Source: Lachnospiraceae bacterium
GTDB taxonomy: Bacteria; Bacillota; Clostridia; Lachnospirales; Lachnospiraceae
Assembly (NCBI GenBank): GCA_030537145.1
Contig: JAUNON010000001.1
Span: forward strand, 57,577 to 121,576
DNA: 64,000 nucleotides
Direction of reading: 5' to 3'
Part shown: positions 9,241 to 17,642 of the stretch, piece by piece
Position numbering within the stretch: position 1 is the stretch's first letter
Layout: each line of letters starts with the position of its first letter
Program-made: the position numbers and the translations under genes
The notes under the pieces: model-generated
Databases searched by the model: none
Seen by the model: only the letters and a program-made list of their open reading frames with translations
Told to the model about the DNA's origin: nothing

Positions 9241-10425
9241 ATGGATTGGAAATTTGCTTTAAAACAGTATTGTAAAATGGTTGCCCAGAATTGTGTGCTC
9301 CCTTTTTATTATGGGCTCTGCAGACGGGGCCGGGTAGCTTCCAGTCTGGTGGTGTTTGCGGATGCCCATCATAACAGCCGGCCCGGAAATATGGATGCGC
9401 TGTATGCGTATCTGACCGGAGAAACGGAGCATCGGGAGAGGAAGGAAACGAAGGAAGCCGGACTGCAGGGCGGATTTCGGGTGGTGGAGCTTTATCTGGA
9501 CTATCAGAATGCGTCCTTCGGCGCGGTCCTCCGTCATATGCTCCGGTTCATGAAATGGTATGCCCGGGCGGGTTACGTGGTGATTTGCGATAATTTTCTT
9601 CCTGCGGCATCCTGCAGAAAACGGAAAGAGACAAGGGTGATACAGCTTTGGCATGCCTGCGGGGCCTATAAGAAATTCGGTTATGATACGGAGGACGATA
9701 TCCCGAAGAATTATCATGGAAATGTATTCCGCAATATTGACCTTGTGACGGTAAGCGCCGCAAGCTGCGTAAGGCCCTTTGCCTCTGCCATGCAGCTGCC
9801 GGAATCCTGCGTCCGGCCCATCGGAGTCTGCCGGACGGATGTGTATTTCCGCAGGGACTGGCAGGAGGACTGCCGCAGGGAGTTCTATCAGGCGTATCCC
9901 CAGGCAAGGGGGAAGAAGATCGCATTATGGGCGCCTACCTTCCGGGGAAAAGCGGGAGAACCGGAATTGCTGGAACTGGACCTGAAGCGGCTGCAGGACG
10001 CTCTGGGAGAGGATTGGCTGGTGCTGACCCGGGTGCATCCGCATATGATGAAAAAATATGGAAAAGATAATTGCAGTATTGTTACGGAACGGCTGTTTCC
10101 GGTCACGGATGTGCTGATCGGGGATTATTCCTCCCTCATCTTTGAGTATCTGCTGTTCGGGAAGCCGCTGATCCTGTATGTGCCGGATCTGGAGCGCTAC
10201 AAAGAGCAGAGAGGCTTTTATCTGGGGCTGGAGGAGATACCGGGCCGTCTGGTCAGAAGGGAAGAGGAGCTTCCCGAAGCTATAGCAAGGGCGGCGGCAC
10301 GGCACATGGACGGGGAAGAGGAAGAAGAAAAGCGGAAAACGTTTATGGAGCGGTATATGAGCGGCTGCGATGGACATGCTACAGAGCGGGTGGCAGCTTA
10401 TATGGAAGGAGAACGGAAGAAATGA
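9241..10425 (+). CDS. CDP-polyol glycerophosphotransferase family (TagF/TarL-like)
   Basis: 394 residues. The catalytic half carries the family motifs 'LWHACGAYKKFGYD' near residue 137, 'WAPTFRG' near 230 and 'GDYSSLIFEYLLFGKPLI' near 295. Members transfer glycerol- or ribitol-phosphate from the CDP-polyol onto a teichoic acid chain at the inner membrane face. Because tarI and tarJ follow directly, ribitol phosphate is the more likely substrate (inference). A paralogue lies at 12344-13522. Its stop overlaps the tarI start by four bases. Confidence 0.85.
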   Translation: MDWKFALKQYCKMVAQNCVLPFYYGLCRRGRVASSLVVFADAHHNSRPGNMDALYAYLTGETEHRERKETKEAGLQGGFRVVELYLDYQNASFGAVLRHMLRFMKWYARAGYVVICDNFLPAASCRKRKETRVIQLWHACGAYKKFGYDTEDDIPKNYHGNVFRNIDLVTVSAASCVRPFASAMQLPESCVRPIGVCRTDVYFRRDWQEDCRREFYQAYPQARGKKIALWAPTFRGKAGEPELLELDLKRLQDALGEDWLVLTRVHPHMMKKYGKDNCSIVTERLFPVTDVLIGDYSSLIFEYLLFGKPLILYVPDLERYKEQRGFYLGLEEIPGRLVRREEELPEAIARAAARHMDGEEEEEKRKTFMERYMSGCDGHATERVAAYMEGERKK

Positions 10426-11177
10426 GCAGTGTGTACGGTGTAGTCCTGGCCGGGGGTATTGGGTCCCGGATGGGAAATATGGAAAAGCCAAAGCAATTTC
10501 TGGAGCTGGGGAAAAAACCGGTGATTATCCATACCATTGAGAAATTTGCGGTACATCCGGGCTTTTCGAAAATCCTGGTGCCGGCCCCCAGAGCCTGGGT
10601 CAGCTATACGCAGGATATTGTGAAGAAATATATTGGCAGGCGGGAAAACATTGTGGTGATAAACGGAGGAGAGACCCGGAATGAAACCATCATGAATGCG
10701 ATCCGCTATATTGAAGAGACGGACGGGCTGGAGGAGGATACGGTGATCGTAACCCACGATTCTGTGCGTCCCTTTGTGACCCACCGCATTTTATCGGAAA
10801 ATATAAAGTATGCGGGAAAATATGGGGCGTGCGATACGGTGATACCGGCTACGGATACCATCGTGGAAAGCATGGACGGGGAACAGATTACCGGCATTCC
10901 AAACCGGAAATATATGTACCAGGGCCAGACGCCCCAATCCTTCCGGGCAAAGCGGCTGAAGGAGCTGTATGAATCCCTGAGCGAGGAGGAGAAGGGCATT
11001 CTGACGGATGCCTGCAAGATCATGGTGCTTAAGGGCGAGCATGTTCATCTGGTGCAGGGCGAGGTGTTTAATATTAAGATTACCTATCCCTACGATATGA
11101 CAGTGGCGCAGGCGCTGCTGGGCCTGAACCCGGAAGAGATACTCGGCACGGGCTTTGCGGCAGGCGCAGAGTCCTGA
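10422..11177 (+). CDS. tarI: D-ribitol-5-phosphate cytidylyltransferase
   Basis: 251 residues of the IspD/TarI nucleotidyltransferase fold. 'VLAGGIGSRMGNMEKPKQFL' binds CTP, 'THDSVRPFV' is near residue 110 and 'PATDTIVE' near 143. Both IspD and TarI carry these motifs; TarI is preferred because the next gene encodes a TarJ-type dehydrogenase and both flanks carry TagF-like transferases. The product would be CDP-ribitol. ATGA overlap with the upstream gene suggests coupling. Confidence 0.82.
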   Translation: MSSVYGVVLAGGIGSRMGNMEKPKQFLELGKKPVIIHTIEKFAVHPGFSKILVPAPRAWVSYTQDIVKKYIGRRENIVVINGGETRNETIMNAIRYIEETDGLEEDTVIVTHDSVRPFVTHRILSENIKYAGKYGACDTVIPATDTIVESMDGEQITGIPNRKYMYQGQTPQSFRAKRLKELYESLSEEEKGILTDACKIMVLKGEHVHLVQGEVFNIKITYPYDMTVAQALLGLNPEEILGTGFAAGAES

Positions 11178-11214
11178 TGAAGCGGCGGCAAGGAAAAACA
11201 GCAGGAGGAGTGAA

Positions 11215-12249
11215 ATGCTAAATACGGTTTATCAGTTGGTCCGGCCAAGACAGTTTGAGGCTGCCTTTGAGGACATTTCCCTGGACGGAACCCATATTCT
11301 GGTGCGGCCCCGGTATTTGTCCATCTGCAATGCGGATCAGCGGTATTATCAGGGAAAGCGTCCCGAGGATGTTCTGCGGCAGAAGCTGCCCATGGCGCTG
11401 ATCCATGAAGGGGCCGGTCAGGTGGTTTATGATCCCACCGGAACGTTTCAAACGGGAGAAAAGGTGATTTTGATTCCCAATACTCCCTGTGAACAGGATG
11501 AGGTGATTGCAGAGAATTATCTGCGCTCCAGCCGTTTCCGGGGAAGCAGCATGAACGGGCTGATGCAGGAGTATGTGGAGACGGTGCCGGACCGCCTGGT
11601 GCGTCTGCCGGAGGGAATGAATGAGCTGGTGGCGGCCTTTACCGAGATGGTGACGGTGTGTTATCATGCCATTGCCCGTTTTGACCGCACGGCCCATAGC
11701 CGGAGAGAAACCATCGGCGTTTGGGGAGACGGAAATATGGGTTATATCACCTCTCTGCTTTTGAAGTCCTGGTTTCCCGGGTGCCGGGTCTGCGTTTTTG
11801 GCGTGACAGAAAATAAGCTGAATGATTTCTCTTTTGCGGATGAGGTATATCTGGTGACGCAGATTCCCAAGGAGCTGCGGATCGACCACGGCTTTGAATG
11901 CGTGGGAGGCAATGCGGCCGGGCAGGCGATCAATCAGATTATCGACTGCATTCATCCGGAGGGAACCATAGCGCTTCTGGGAGTATCGGAGAATCCGGTG
12001 CCCATTCATACCCGCATGGTGCTGGAAAAGGGACTGCGTATTCTGGGAACCAGCCGCAGTGGGAGGCAGGATTTCCTGGGGCTGCTGAGACTGTATGAAC
12101 GGCAGCCGAAGATTACATCCTATCTGGAAAAGCTGATCGGCGGAGTGGTGCCGGTGCGGGGCATCCGGGATATGGAAGCAGCCTTCGAGATGGATATCCA
12201 CAAGATCATGGGCAAGACCATTATGATATGGGACTCCGAAGGGTTTTAA
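11215..12249 (+). CDS. tarJ: ribulose-5-phosphate reductase (TarJ-like, MDR alcohol dehydrogenase)
   Basis: 344 residues of the zinc/medium-chain dehydrogenase superfamily: 'ICNADQRYYQGKRP', 'MALIHEGAGQVV', and a Rossmann motif 'GVWGDGNMGYITSLLL' near residue 163. TarJ reduces ribulose 5-phosphate to ribitol 5-phosphate for TarI. The start at 11215 is chosen because AGGAGG sits six bases upstream; the frame extends back into tarI. Tight linkage to tarI supports the call. Confidence 0.85.
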   Translation: MLNTVYQLVRPRQFEAAFEDISLDGTHILVRPRYLSICNADQRYYQGKRPEDVLRQKLPMALIHEGAGQVVYDPTGTFQTGEKVILIPNTPCEQDEVIAENYLRSSRFRGSSMNGLMQEYVETVPDRLVRLPEGMNELVAAFTEMVTVCYHAIARFDRTAHSRRETIGVWGDGNMGYITSLLLKSWFPGCRVCVFGVTENKLNDFSFADEVYLVTQIPKELRIDHGFECVGGNAAGQAINQIIDCIHPEGTIALLGVSENPVPIHTRMVLEKGLRILGTSRSGRQDFLGLLRLYERQPKITSYLEKLIGGVVPVRGIRDMEAAFEMDIHKIMGKTIMIWDSEGF

Positions 12250-12343
12250 CCATTCGGTTTTAAGGCGGTGCATCCGTCGGAAGCTTTTTTCTCCCGGCGG
12301 ACGAAATCAGCAGAGGGCCATAAAAGGAAAGCAGGTACGGAGT

Positions 12344-13522
12344 ATGGGAATCAAACAATCGGGCAGAATGGCGGCCCGGAATTTGTACAAAGTCTGGACA
12401 CTGCACGGTCTGTATCCGTCCAGATACAGGAAATGTGCAAAAAAGCCGGTGGAAAAGAATAAGATCGTATTTTTGGAGATCCGGATGCCGGAGCTGACAG
12501 ACAGCTTCCGCCTTCTCTATCAAAAGCTGGATGAGCGGAAACAGTATCAGCTTAAAGTCTGCTGTATCCGGGAGGGAATGATAGGACGGGCGCAGGTGCG
12601 GAAAAATTGTCTGGCAGCCATAGAGGAGCTGGCTACGGCGCAGTACATTTTTATCAACGATTCCTCTTATCTGATCAGCAGCCTTCCGCTGCGTCCGGAG
12701 ACGAAGGTGATTCAGACCTGGCATGCCTGCGGGGCATTTAAGAAATTCGGCTACAGCATCGCAGACAAAAAGTTTGGATCCGGAAAGAGCGATCTGGAAC
12801 GGTTTCCGGTGCACCGAAATTTTTCTTATGTGACGGTCAGCAGTCCGGAGGTGGTCTGGGCTTATGCGGAGGCCTTTCATATGGAGCGGGAGCGGGAGAA
12901 GATCCTGCCCCTTGGCATCAGCCGCACGGATCTTTTTTATCAGCCAAAACGGCGGCAGGCAGCGTATGAAAAGCTCTGGAAGCTCATGCCGGAGTGCCGT
13001 GGGAAGAGGGTCGTCCTTTATGCGCCTACCTTCCGGGGCAGAGTGGCGGATGCGGTTTCACCGGATGTGCTGGATTTTGAGAAAATGGGACAGGCGCTGG
13101 GAGACGGCTGGGTCTTTCTGTGCAAGCATCATCCGTTTGTGAAAAAGCGTCCGGAGATTCCCGCAAGCTGCCGGGATTATGCCCGGGATGTGACGCAGGA
13201 GATGGAGATCGAAGAGCTGCTGATGGTTAGCGATGTGTGTATCTCCGATTATTCCTCCCTGATCTTTGAATATTCTCTGTTTGGGCGGCCCATGATCTTC
13301 CTGGCTTATGACCTGGAGGATTACTATGACTGGCGGGGCTTTTACTATCCCTATGAAGAGATGACGCCCGGACCGGTGGTAAGGACCACGGAAGAAGTGA
13401 TCGATTATCTTGCGCATCTGGAGGAGCGGTTCGATAAAAAGAAGGTGGCGGATTTTCGTGAGAAGTTTATGAGTGCCTGTGACGGACACGCCACAGAAAG
13501 GATTTTATCGCTGATCACATAG
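12344..13522 (+). CDS. CDP-polyol glycerophosphotransferase family (TagF/TarL-like), second copy
   Basis: 392 residues. It shares with the copy at 9241-10425 the motifs 'TWHACGAFKKFGYS', 'YAPTFRG' and 'SDYSSLIFEYSLFGRPMIF', and both end in 'SGCDGHATER' or 'SACDGHATER'. Two paralogues around tarIJ suggest a primer-adding enzyme and a polymerase, but which is which cannot be read. The ATG at 12344 has an AAAGGAAAGCAGG tract upstream. A new promoter begins at its stop codon. Confidence 0.85.
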   Translation: MGIKQSGRMAARNLYKVWTLHGLYPSRYRKCAKKPVEKNKIVFLEIRMPELTDSFRLLYQKLDERKQYQLKVCCIREGMIGRAQVRKNCLAAIEELATAQYIFINDSSYLISSLPLRPETKVIQTWHACGAFKKFGYSIADKKFGSGKSDLERFPVHRNFSYVTVSSPEVVWAYAEAFHMEREREKILPLGISRTDLFYQPKRRQAAYEKLWKLMPECRGKRVVLYAPTFRGRVADAVSPDVLDFEKMGQALGDGWVFLCKHHPFVKKRPEIPASCRDYARDVTQEMEIEELLMVSDVCISDYSSLIFEYSLFGRPMIFLAYDLEDYYDWRGFYYPYEEMTPGPVVRTTEEVIDYLAHLEERFDKKKVADFREKFMSACDGHATERILSLIT

Positions 13523-13523
13523 C

Positions 13524-13552
13524 TTGAAAATGACAGAGTGCTATGCTAAAAT
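13524..13552 (+). promoter_or_regulatory. internal promoter of the envelope cluster
   Basis: TTGAAA (13524-13529), 17-base spacer, TAAAAT (13547-13552), with the string CTATGCTAAAATG that is also present at 5792. It would give a leader of about 180 bases before the next start. Confidence 0.7.
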
Positions 13553-13559
13553 GTAAGAG

Positions 13560-13739
13560 GTCAAAAGCCCGTGAATCCCGAGGGTTTTGCAGGATTGCGG
13601 GTGCATAAAATGCGTAACGGCAAATATAACGATTCAGCAGCTCTACCGTCCCGGTGCAATGGGCGTGCCCTGCAGGAAATGCGTAGATCCGCTGAATTGC
13701 TACAATAGAACAGATAAAAGGAATAACGAAAAAACGACT
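13560..13739 (+). ncRNA. candidate structured leader RNA
   Basis: The stretch between the promoter and the ATG at 13740 is rich in self-complementarity. A 15-bp arm at 13632-13646 (ATTCAGCAGCTCTAC) pairs with 13683-13697 with 13 of 15 matches. Nested inside it is GCA-GGGC / GCCC-TGC (about 13656-13673). Upstream, AAAAGCCC pairs with GGGTTTT (about 13563-13587). It does not match a riboswitch class I can recognise, and no terminator-like T-run follows. It may regulate translation of the downstream membrane protein. Confidence 0.4.
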
Positions 13740-14789
13740 ATGGCAGATAATAAAAAATCATCAATCGTATATGAATCCCAGGAATCTTTATACGCCAAGG
13801 CTGTCCGGACGATGGAGATGGACAAGCTGATCGTTCAGTTTGCGTTCAAAGAGGAAAATTACTGCAAGGCGGCGGAGATGTTTGAAGAGGTGGGAGATTA
13901 CCTGGATGCGCCGCAGTTGGCGGCGGAGTGCCGCAGACTGGCGGAAAGCACGCAGGAGGAGGCAAAGAAATACCAGTACCAGCGTGCTTTGACCCAGAAG
14001 AAAGAGGCAAAATCCGCAAAAGGATATGAGAAAGCAGAAAAGATGTTTCAGGAGATCTGCGGTTATCAGGATTCGCAGCAGCAGATGGAGGAATGCCGAC
14101 GCTGCCGGGAGCAGCTTCAGAAAAAGAGGAAACGGAAAAAAGCAGGAAAGGGACTGGGATTGCTGGCTGTGGTGCTGGCAGTCGCCGCATTTTTTTTGTC
14201 TCCTCAGTGGAATACCTTATGGACAAAGCTGCTGATAAGGGTGGAGGCCTCCTCTAAGGAAAAGCTGCCGTCCCTGAAAGCGGCGGAAGCGGGTGAGCTG
14301 GTGGAGTTCGGAGGCTATCAGTGGTATGTTCTGGAAAAACAGAATTCCGCTGCAAAGCTGATCCTGTATCATGCGGAGCAGGTGGAGGAGCTGCGCTACC
14401 GGGCATATCATGAAAAGCAGGAGGCCGTGACCTGGGAGGATTGTTCCCTGAGAGAATGGCTGAACCATGATTTCCTGAATACCGTTTTTTCAGAGAAGGA
14501 GCAGGAGAGGATCCTGCTTACGGACGTACCGAATGAGAAGAATGAGACCTACGGGACAGACGGAGGGAAGGATACCCAGGATAAGGTATTCCTGCTTAGC
14601 GAGAAGGAAGCGAAGCAGTATCAGGATATTCTGAAAAGCCTGAAGATTGCGTTCTGGCTTCGTACGCCGGGCGCCAGTCCGGATACGGCGGCTTATATGT
14701 CCGTACGGCCCCGCATTATGGACTACGGTTATCCGGTAAGCAGCCCGAATCTATATACCTGCCCGGTGATTTGCGTGTCGATTGAATAG
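13740..14789 (+). CDS. membrane protein with TPR-like repeats and a DUF6273-like extracellular domain
   Basis: 349 residues from the ATG at 13740; the frame is open upstream but that part is the leader RNA. Residues 40-66 and 96-122 are two copies of a helical motif, 'A.(E/K)MF.E..(D/G)Y.D......EC'. A basic stretch (128-137) precedes one membrane segment ('LGLLAVVLAVAAFFL', about 139-153). The outside part (about 180-349) has 'VEFGGYQWYVLE', 'SLREWLNHDFLNTVFSEKE' and 'WLRTPG', the pattern of the DUF6273 / lectin-like group seen in Clostridia. Shine-Dalgarno spacing is long (AAAAGGAA about 16 bases before the ATG). Function unknown; it lies just before the polymer exporter genes. Confidence 0.7.
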   Translation: MADNKKSSIVYESQESLYAKAVRTMEMDKLIVQFAFKEENYCKAAEMFEEVGDYLDAPQLAAECRRLAESTQEEAKKYQYQRALTQKKEAKSAKGYEKAEKMFQEICGYQDSQQQMEECRRCREQLQKKRKRKKAGKGLGLLAVVLAVAAFFLSPQWNTLWTKLLIRVEASSKEKLPSLKAAEAGELVEFGGYQWYVLEKQNSAAKLILYHAEQVEELRYRAYHEKQEAVTWEDCSLREWLNHDFLNTVFSEKEQERILLTDVPNEKNETYGTDGGKDTQDKVFLLSEKEAKQYQDILKSLKIAFWLRTPGASPDTAAYMSVRPRIMDYGYPVSSPNLYTCPVICVSIE

Positions 14790-14809
14790 AGAGTGTCTGG
14801 AGGATAAAA

Positions 14810-15598
14810 ATGGGTTTGTTTCGATATAGAATAAAGACTCTGTTTAAGTATAAGGATTTAATTAAAGAACTGGTGGGAAGAGATCTGAAGCTGAAGTACC
14901 GGAGAAGCTTTCTGGGCTATGTATGGAGTATTCTCAACCCGCTGCTGATCATGATCGTTATGACCCTGGTCTTTTCCGCAATGTTCCGGCATAATATTGA
15001 AAATTACCCGGTATACCTGCTGATCGGACGTATTTTATTTGAGTTTACGACCACCAGTACCAACAGCGCCATGAAATCTGTGACCGGAAATGCGGCTCTG
15101 CTGAAAAAGACCTATGTGCCGAAATATATTTTTACACTGGCAAAGGTGACAAGCTGCATGGTGGATATGGTATTTTCCATGGGAGCGCTGCTGATCGTTA
15201 TGCTGGCTACTAGATCCCCCTTCCATTGGGAGATGGTAATGCTGCCTCTGGTGATCCTTCAGATTTATATTTTTTGCTGTGGCCTGGGCTTTCTGCTGGC
15301 CCAGCTCAATGTATTTTTCCGGGATATTCAGTATATTTACAAAGCAATTACCACGGCCTGGATGTATCTGACCCCGATTTTCTATCCGATCGAGCAGCTT
15401 CCGGTGGCGATCCAGTTTATGATTAAGGTGTTTAATCCGCTGTATTATTATGTGGCGCAGTTTCGGGATATGGTGCTGAACGGACAGATTCCCGGCCCCC
15501 GTATTTTCTGGGGCGGCTGGCTCTGGGCGTTTGTGATGCTGGTGATCGGAGTCTGGTCCTTCCAGCGTTCCAAGGATAAATTTATTCTTTATATATAG
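14810..15598 (+). CDS. ABC-2 polysaccharide/teichoic acid export permease (Wzm/TagG type)
   Basis: 262 residues with about six membrane segments. The N-terminal 'LLIGRDLKLKYRRSFLGYVWS'-like region (here 'LVGRDLKLKYRRSFLGYV') and 'LTPIFYPIEQLP' near residue 190 are signatures of the O-antigen/teichoic acid exporter permease family. It pairs with the ATPase domain encoded 11 bases downstream to move a finished lipid-linked polymer across the membrane. GGAGG lies about nine bases before the ATG. Confidence 0.92.
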   Translation: MGLFRYRIKTLFKYKDLIKELVGRDLKLKYRRSFLGYVWSILNPLLIMIVMTLVFSAMFRHNIENYPVYLLIGRILFEFTTTSTNSAMKSVTGNAALLKKTYVPKYIFTLAKVTSCMVDMVFSMGALLIVMLATRSPFHWEMVMLPLVILQIYIFCCGLGFLLAQLNVFFRDIQYIYKAITTAWMYLTPIFYPIEQLPVAIQFMIKVFNPLYYYVAQFRDMVLNGQIPGPRIFWGGWLWAFVMLVIGVWSFQRSKDKFILYI

Positions 15599-15609
15599 AA
15601 GGGGAAAAC

Positions 15610-17544
15610 ATGGCTAAGAATATCATTGATGCGGACCACGTTACCATAAGATTTAATCTGGCAAATGAAAAGGTAAATAACCTGAAGGAATATGCGATTA
15701 AAATGGCAAAGCATGAGCTGATGTTTCAGGAATTTTTTGCCCTGAAGGATGTTTCGCTGCATGTGAAAAAGGGGGAGGCCTGGGGCCTGATCGGAACCAA
15801 CGGCTCCGGGAAATCTACGCTCCTTAAGACCATTGCCGGCATTTTAAAGCCTTATACCGGGAAGGTAAAGGTAAGGGGAAGGATCGCTCCGCTGATTGAG
15901 CTGGGCGCCGGGTTTGACCAGGAGCTGACAGCCCGGGAGAATATTTTCCTGAACGGGGCGGTGCTTGGGCATTCCAGAGAGTTTATGGAGGAGCATTTTG
16001 ACGAGATCGTGGAATTTGCAGATCTGGAAAAATTCCTGGATTCTCCCATTAAGAACTACTCCTCCGGCATGAAGGCCCGTCTGGGCTTTTCCGTGGCTAC
16101 CATGGTGGATTCGGAGATCCTGATCGTGGATGAGGTATTGTCTGTGGGGGATTATCAGTTCCGGAAAAAGTGCAATGAGCGGATGGAAGAGATGCTTTCC
16201 GGCGGAACCACGCTTCTTTACGTTTCCCATAATATCGATTCCGTGAAAAATTTGTGTACCCATGCGCTGTGGCTGGATCATGGGGATGTGATCATGGCCG
16301 GGGACGCCAGAGAGGTCTGCGATGCGTACAACAGCCGGCAGGAACAGATCGTCCGGGTGGTGAAGAAGGAAAAGGAAGTAAAGAAGGCCCAGAAAAAGGG
16401 GAACAAATACGATTATCTGGTGGTAGGCTCCGGACTGTTCGGCTCTGTGTTTGCCAGAGAGGCCTATCAGGCAGGAAAACGGTGCCTGGTGATCGATAAG
16501 AGGGATCATCTGGGCGGCAATATTTATACAGAAAAAATCAGCAATATTGACGTACACAAATACGGAGCCCATATTTTTCACACCAGCAACAAAGAGGTGT
16601 GGAATTATGTAAATCAATTCGCGGAGTTTAATAACTACATCAATTCTCCGGTGGCTGTTTATAAGGATGAGCTGTATAATCTGCCCTTCAATATGAATAC
16701 CTTCAGTAAGCTGTGGGGGCTGCGCACCCCGGCAGAGGTACAGGAGAAGATCCGGCAGCAGATTGCGGAGCTGAATATTACCGAACCGAAAAACCTGGAG
16801 GAACAGGCTCTCTCCCTGGCAGGACGGGACGTATACGAGAAGCTGGTGAAGGGATATACGGAAAAACAGTGGGGACGGGACTGCAAGGATCTGCCATCCT
16901 TTATTATTAAACGTCTCCCCCTGCGGTTTACCTATGATAATAACTATTTCAATGACCGGTATCAGGGGATACCGGAGGGCGGTTATACCAAGATTATTCT
17001 GGAGCTGCTGGACGGAATCGATGTAAAGCTGAATACGGATTATAAGACCTTTATAAAGGAAAACGGCCAGACCTTTGATAAGGTGATCTACACGGGGCCT
17101 ATTGATGAATACTTTGATTATTGTCTGGGCCATCTGGAATACCGTTCCGTGCGGTTTGAGACGGAAGAGCTGGATATGCCTAACTACCAGGGGAATGCGG
17201 TGGTGAATTATACAGACCGGGAGGTGCCTTATACAAGAATTATTGAGCATAAGCACTTTGAGTTTGGCCAGCAGCCCACCACTATTATTTCCCGGGAATA
17301 CTCTGCTGAATGGAAGCCGGGCATGGAGCCTTATTATCCGGTAAACGATGAGAAGAACAATGCCTTGTTCGAAAAATACCGGGAGCTGGCGGCGAAGGAG
17401 CCCAATGTGATTTTCGGAGGCAGATTGGGAAATTATAAATATTACAACATGGATCAGGTAATCGAAGCCGCTTTTGAACTGGTAAAGCAGGAGTTAAAGC
17501 GGAAGGTCATCGTGGAGACCAATGAAGCGGTGCCGGAGGTCTAG
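15610..17544 (+). CDS. fusion: Wzt/TagH-type export ATPase + UDP-galactopyranose mutase
   Basis: One 644-residue frame carries two full enzymes. Residues 1-245 are an ABC ATPase: Walker A 'GTNGSGKST' (62-70), signature 'YSSGM' (150-154), Walker B 'ILIVDEV' (170-176) and switch 'VSHN' (205-208), with the early 'FQEFFALKDVSLHV' of polysaccharide exporters. A Lys/Glu linker (251-266) follows. Residues 267-644 are a complete UDP-galactopyranose mutase (Glf): FAD motif 'VVGSGLFGSVFAREA' (271-285), 'HLGGNIYT' (300-307), 'YGAHIFHT' (318-325), 'KGYTEKQWG' and 'RFTYDNNYFNDRYQGIPEGG'. Glf converts UDP-galactopyranose to UDP-galactofuranose. In other bacteria wzt and glf are neighbours but separate. No stop, internal Shine-Dalgarno-led start or frameshift is visible at the junction. 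Confidence 0.9.
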   Translation: MAKNIIDADHVTIRFNLANEKVNNLKEYAIKMAKHELMFQEFFALKDVSLHVKKGEAWGLIGTNGSGKSTLLKTIAGILKPYTGKVKVRGRIAPLIELGAGFDQELTARENIFLNGAVLGHSREFMEEHFDEIVEFADLEKFLDSPIKNYSSGMKARLGFSVATMVDSEILIVDEVLSVGDYQFRKKCNERMEEMLSGGTTLLYVSHNIDSVKNLCTHALWLDHGDVIMAGDAREVCDAYNSRQEQIVRVVKKEKEVKKAQKKGNKYDYLVVGSGLFGSVFAREAYQAGKRCLVIDKRDHLGGNIYTEKISNIDVHKYGAHIFHTSNKEVWNYVNQFAEFNNYINSPVAVYKDELYNLPFNMNTFSKLWGLRTPAEVQEKIRQQIAELNITEPKNLEEQALSLAGRDVYEKLVKGYTEKQWGRDCKDLPSFIIKRLPLRFTYDNNYFNDRYQGIPEGGYTKIILELLDGIDVKLNTDYKTFIKENGQTFDKVIYTGPIDEYFDYCLGHLEYRSVRFETEELDMPNYQGNAVVNYTDREVPYTRIIEHKHFEFGQQPTTIISREYSAEWKPGMEPYYPVNDEKNNALFEKYRELAAKEPNVIFGGRLGNYKYYNMDQVIEAAFELVKQELKRKVIVETNEAVPEV

Positions 17545-17571
17545 GAAGCTTTAGAAAGATGAGAAACAGGA

Positions 17572-17602
17572 ATACGGCGTGCTGCGGATAGATCCGCCGT
17601 AT
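17572..17602 (+). other. intergenic hairpin
   Basis: ATACGGCG (17572-17579) pairs with CGCCGTAT (17595-17602), and an alternative inner pairing GCGGAT/ATCCGC is possible. No T-run follows, so it is not a classical terminator; it could stabilise mRNA or modulate expression between the fusion gene and ugd. Confidence 0.4.
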
Positions 17603-17642
17603 GCGGTCAGGATGGGCACAGGAGAAAGGAAAGGCTTTGAAT

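Noticed and set aside
13587-13739. Upstream extension of the DUF6273-like protein
   Set aside because: The 51 extra residues are Cys-rich and unlike the rest, and the stretch is explained better as a folded leader RNA; a start at 13740 gives a normal protein.
15844-17256. Minus-strand frame of 470 codons opposite the ATPase-mutase fusion
   Set aside because: Shadow of a strongly coding plus strand; no ribosome site or family motif.
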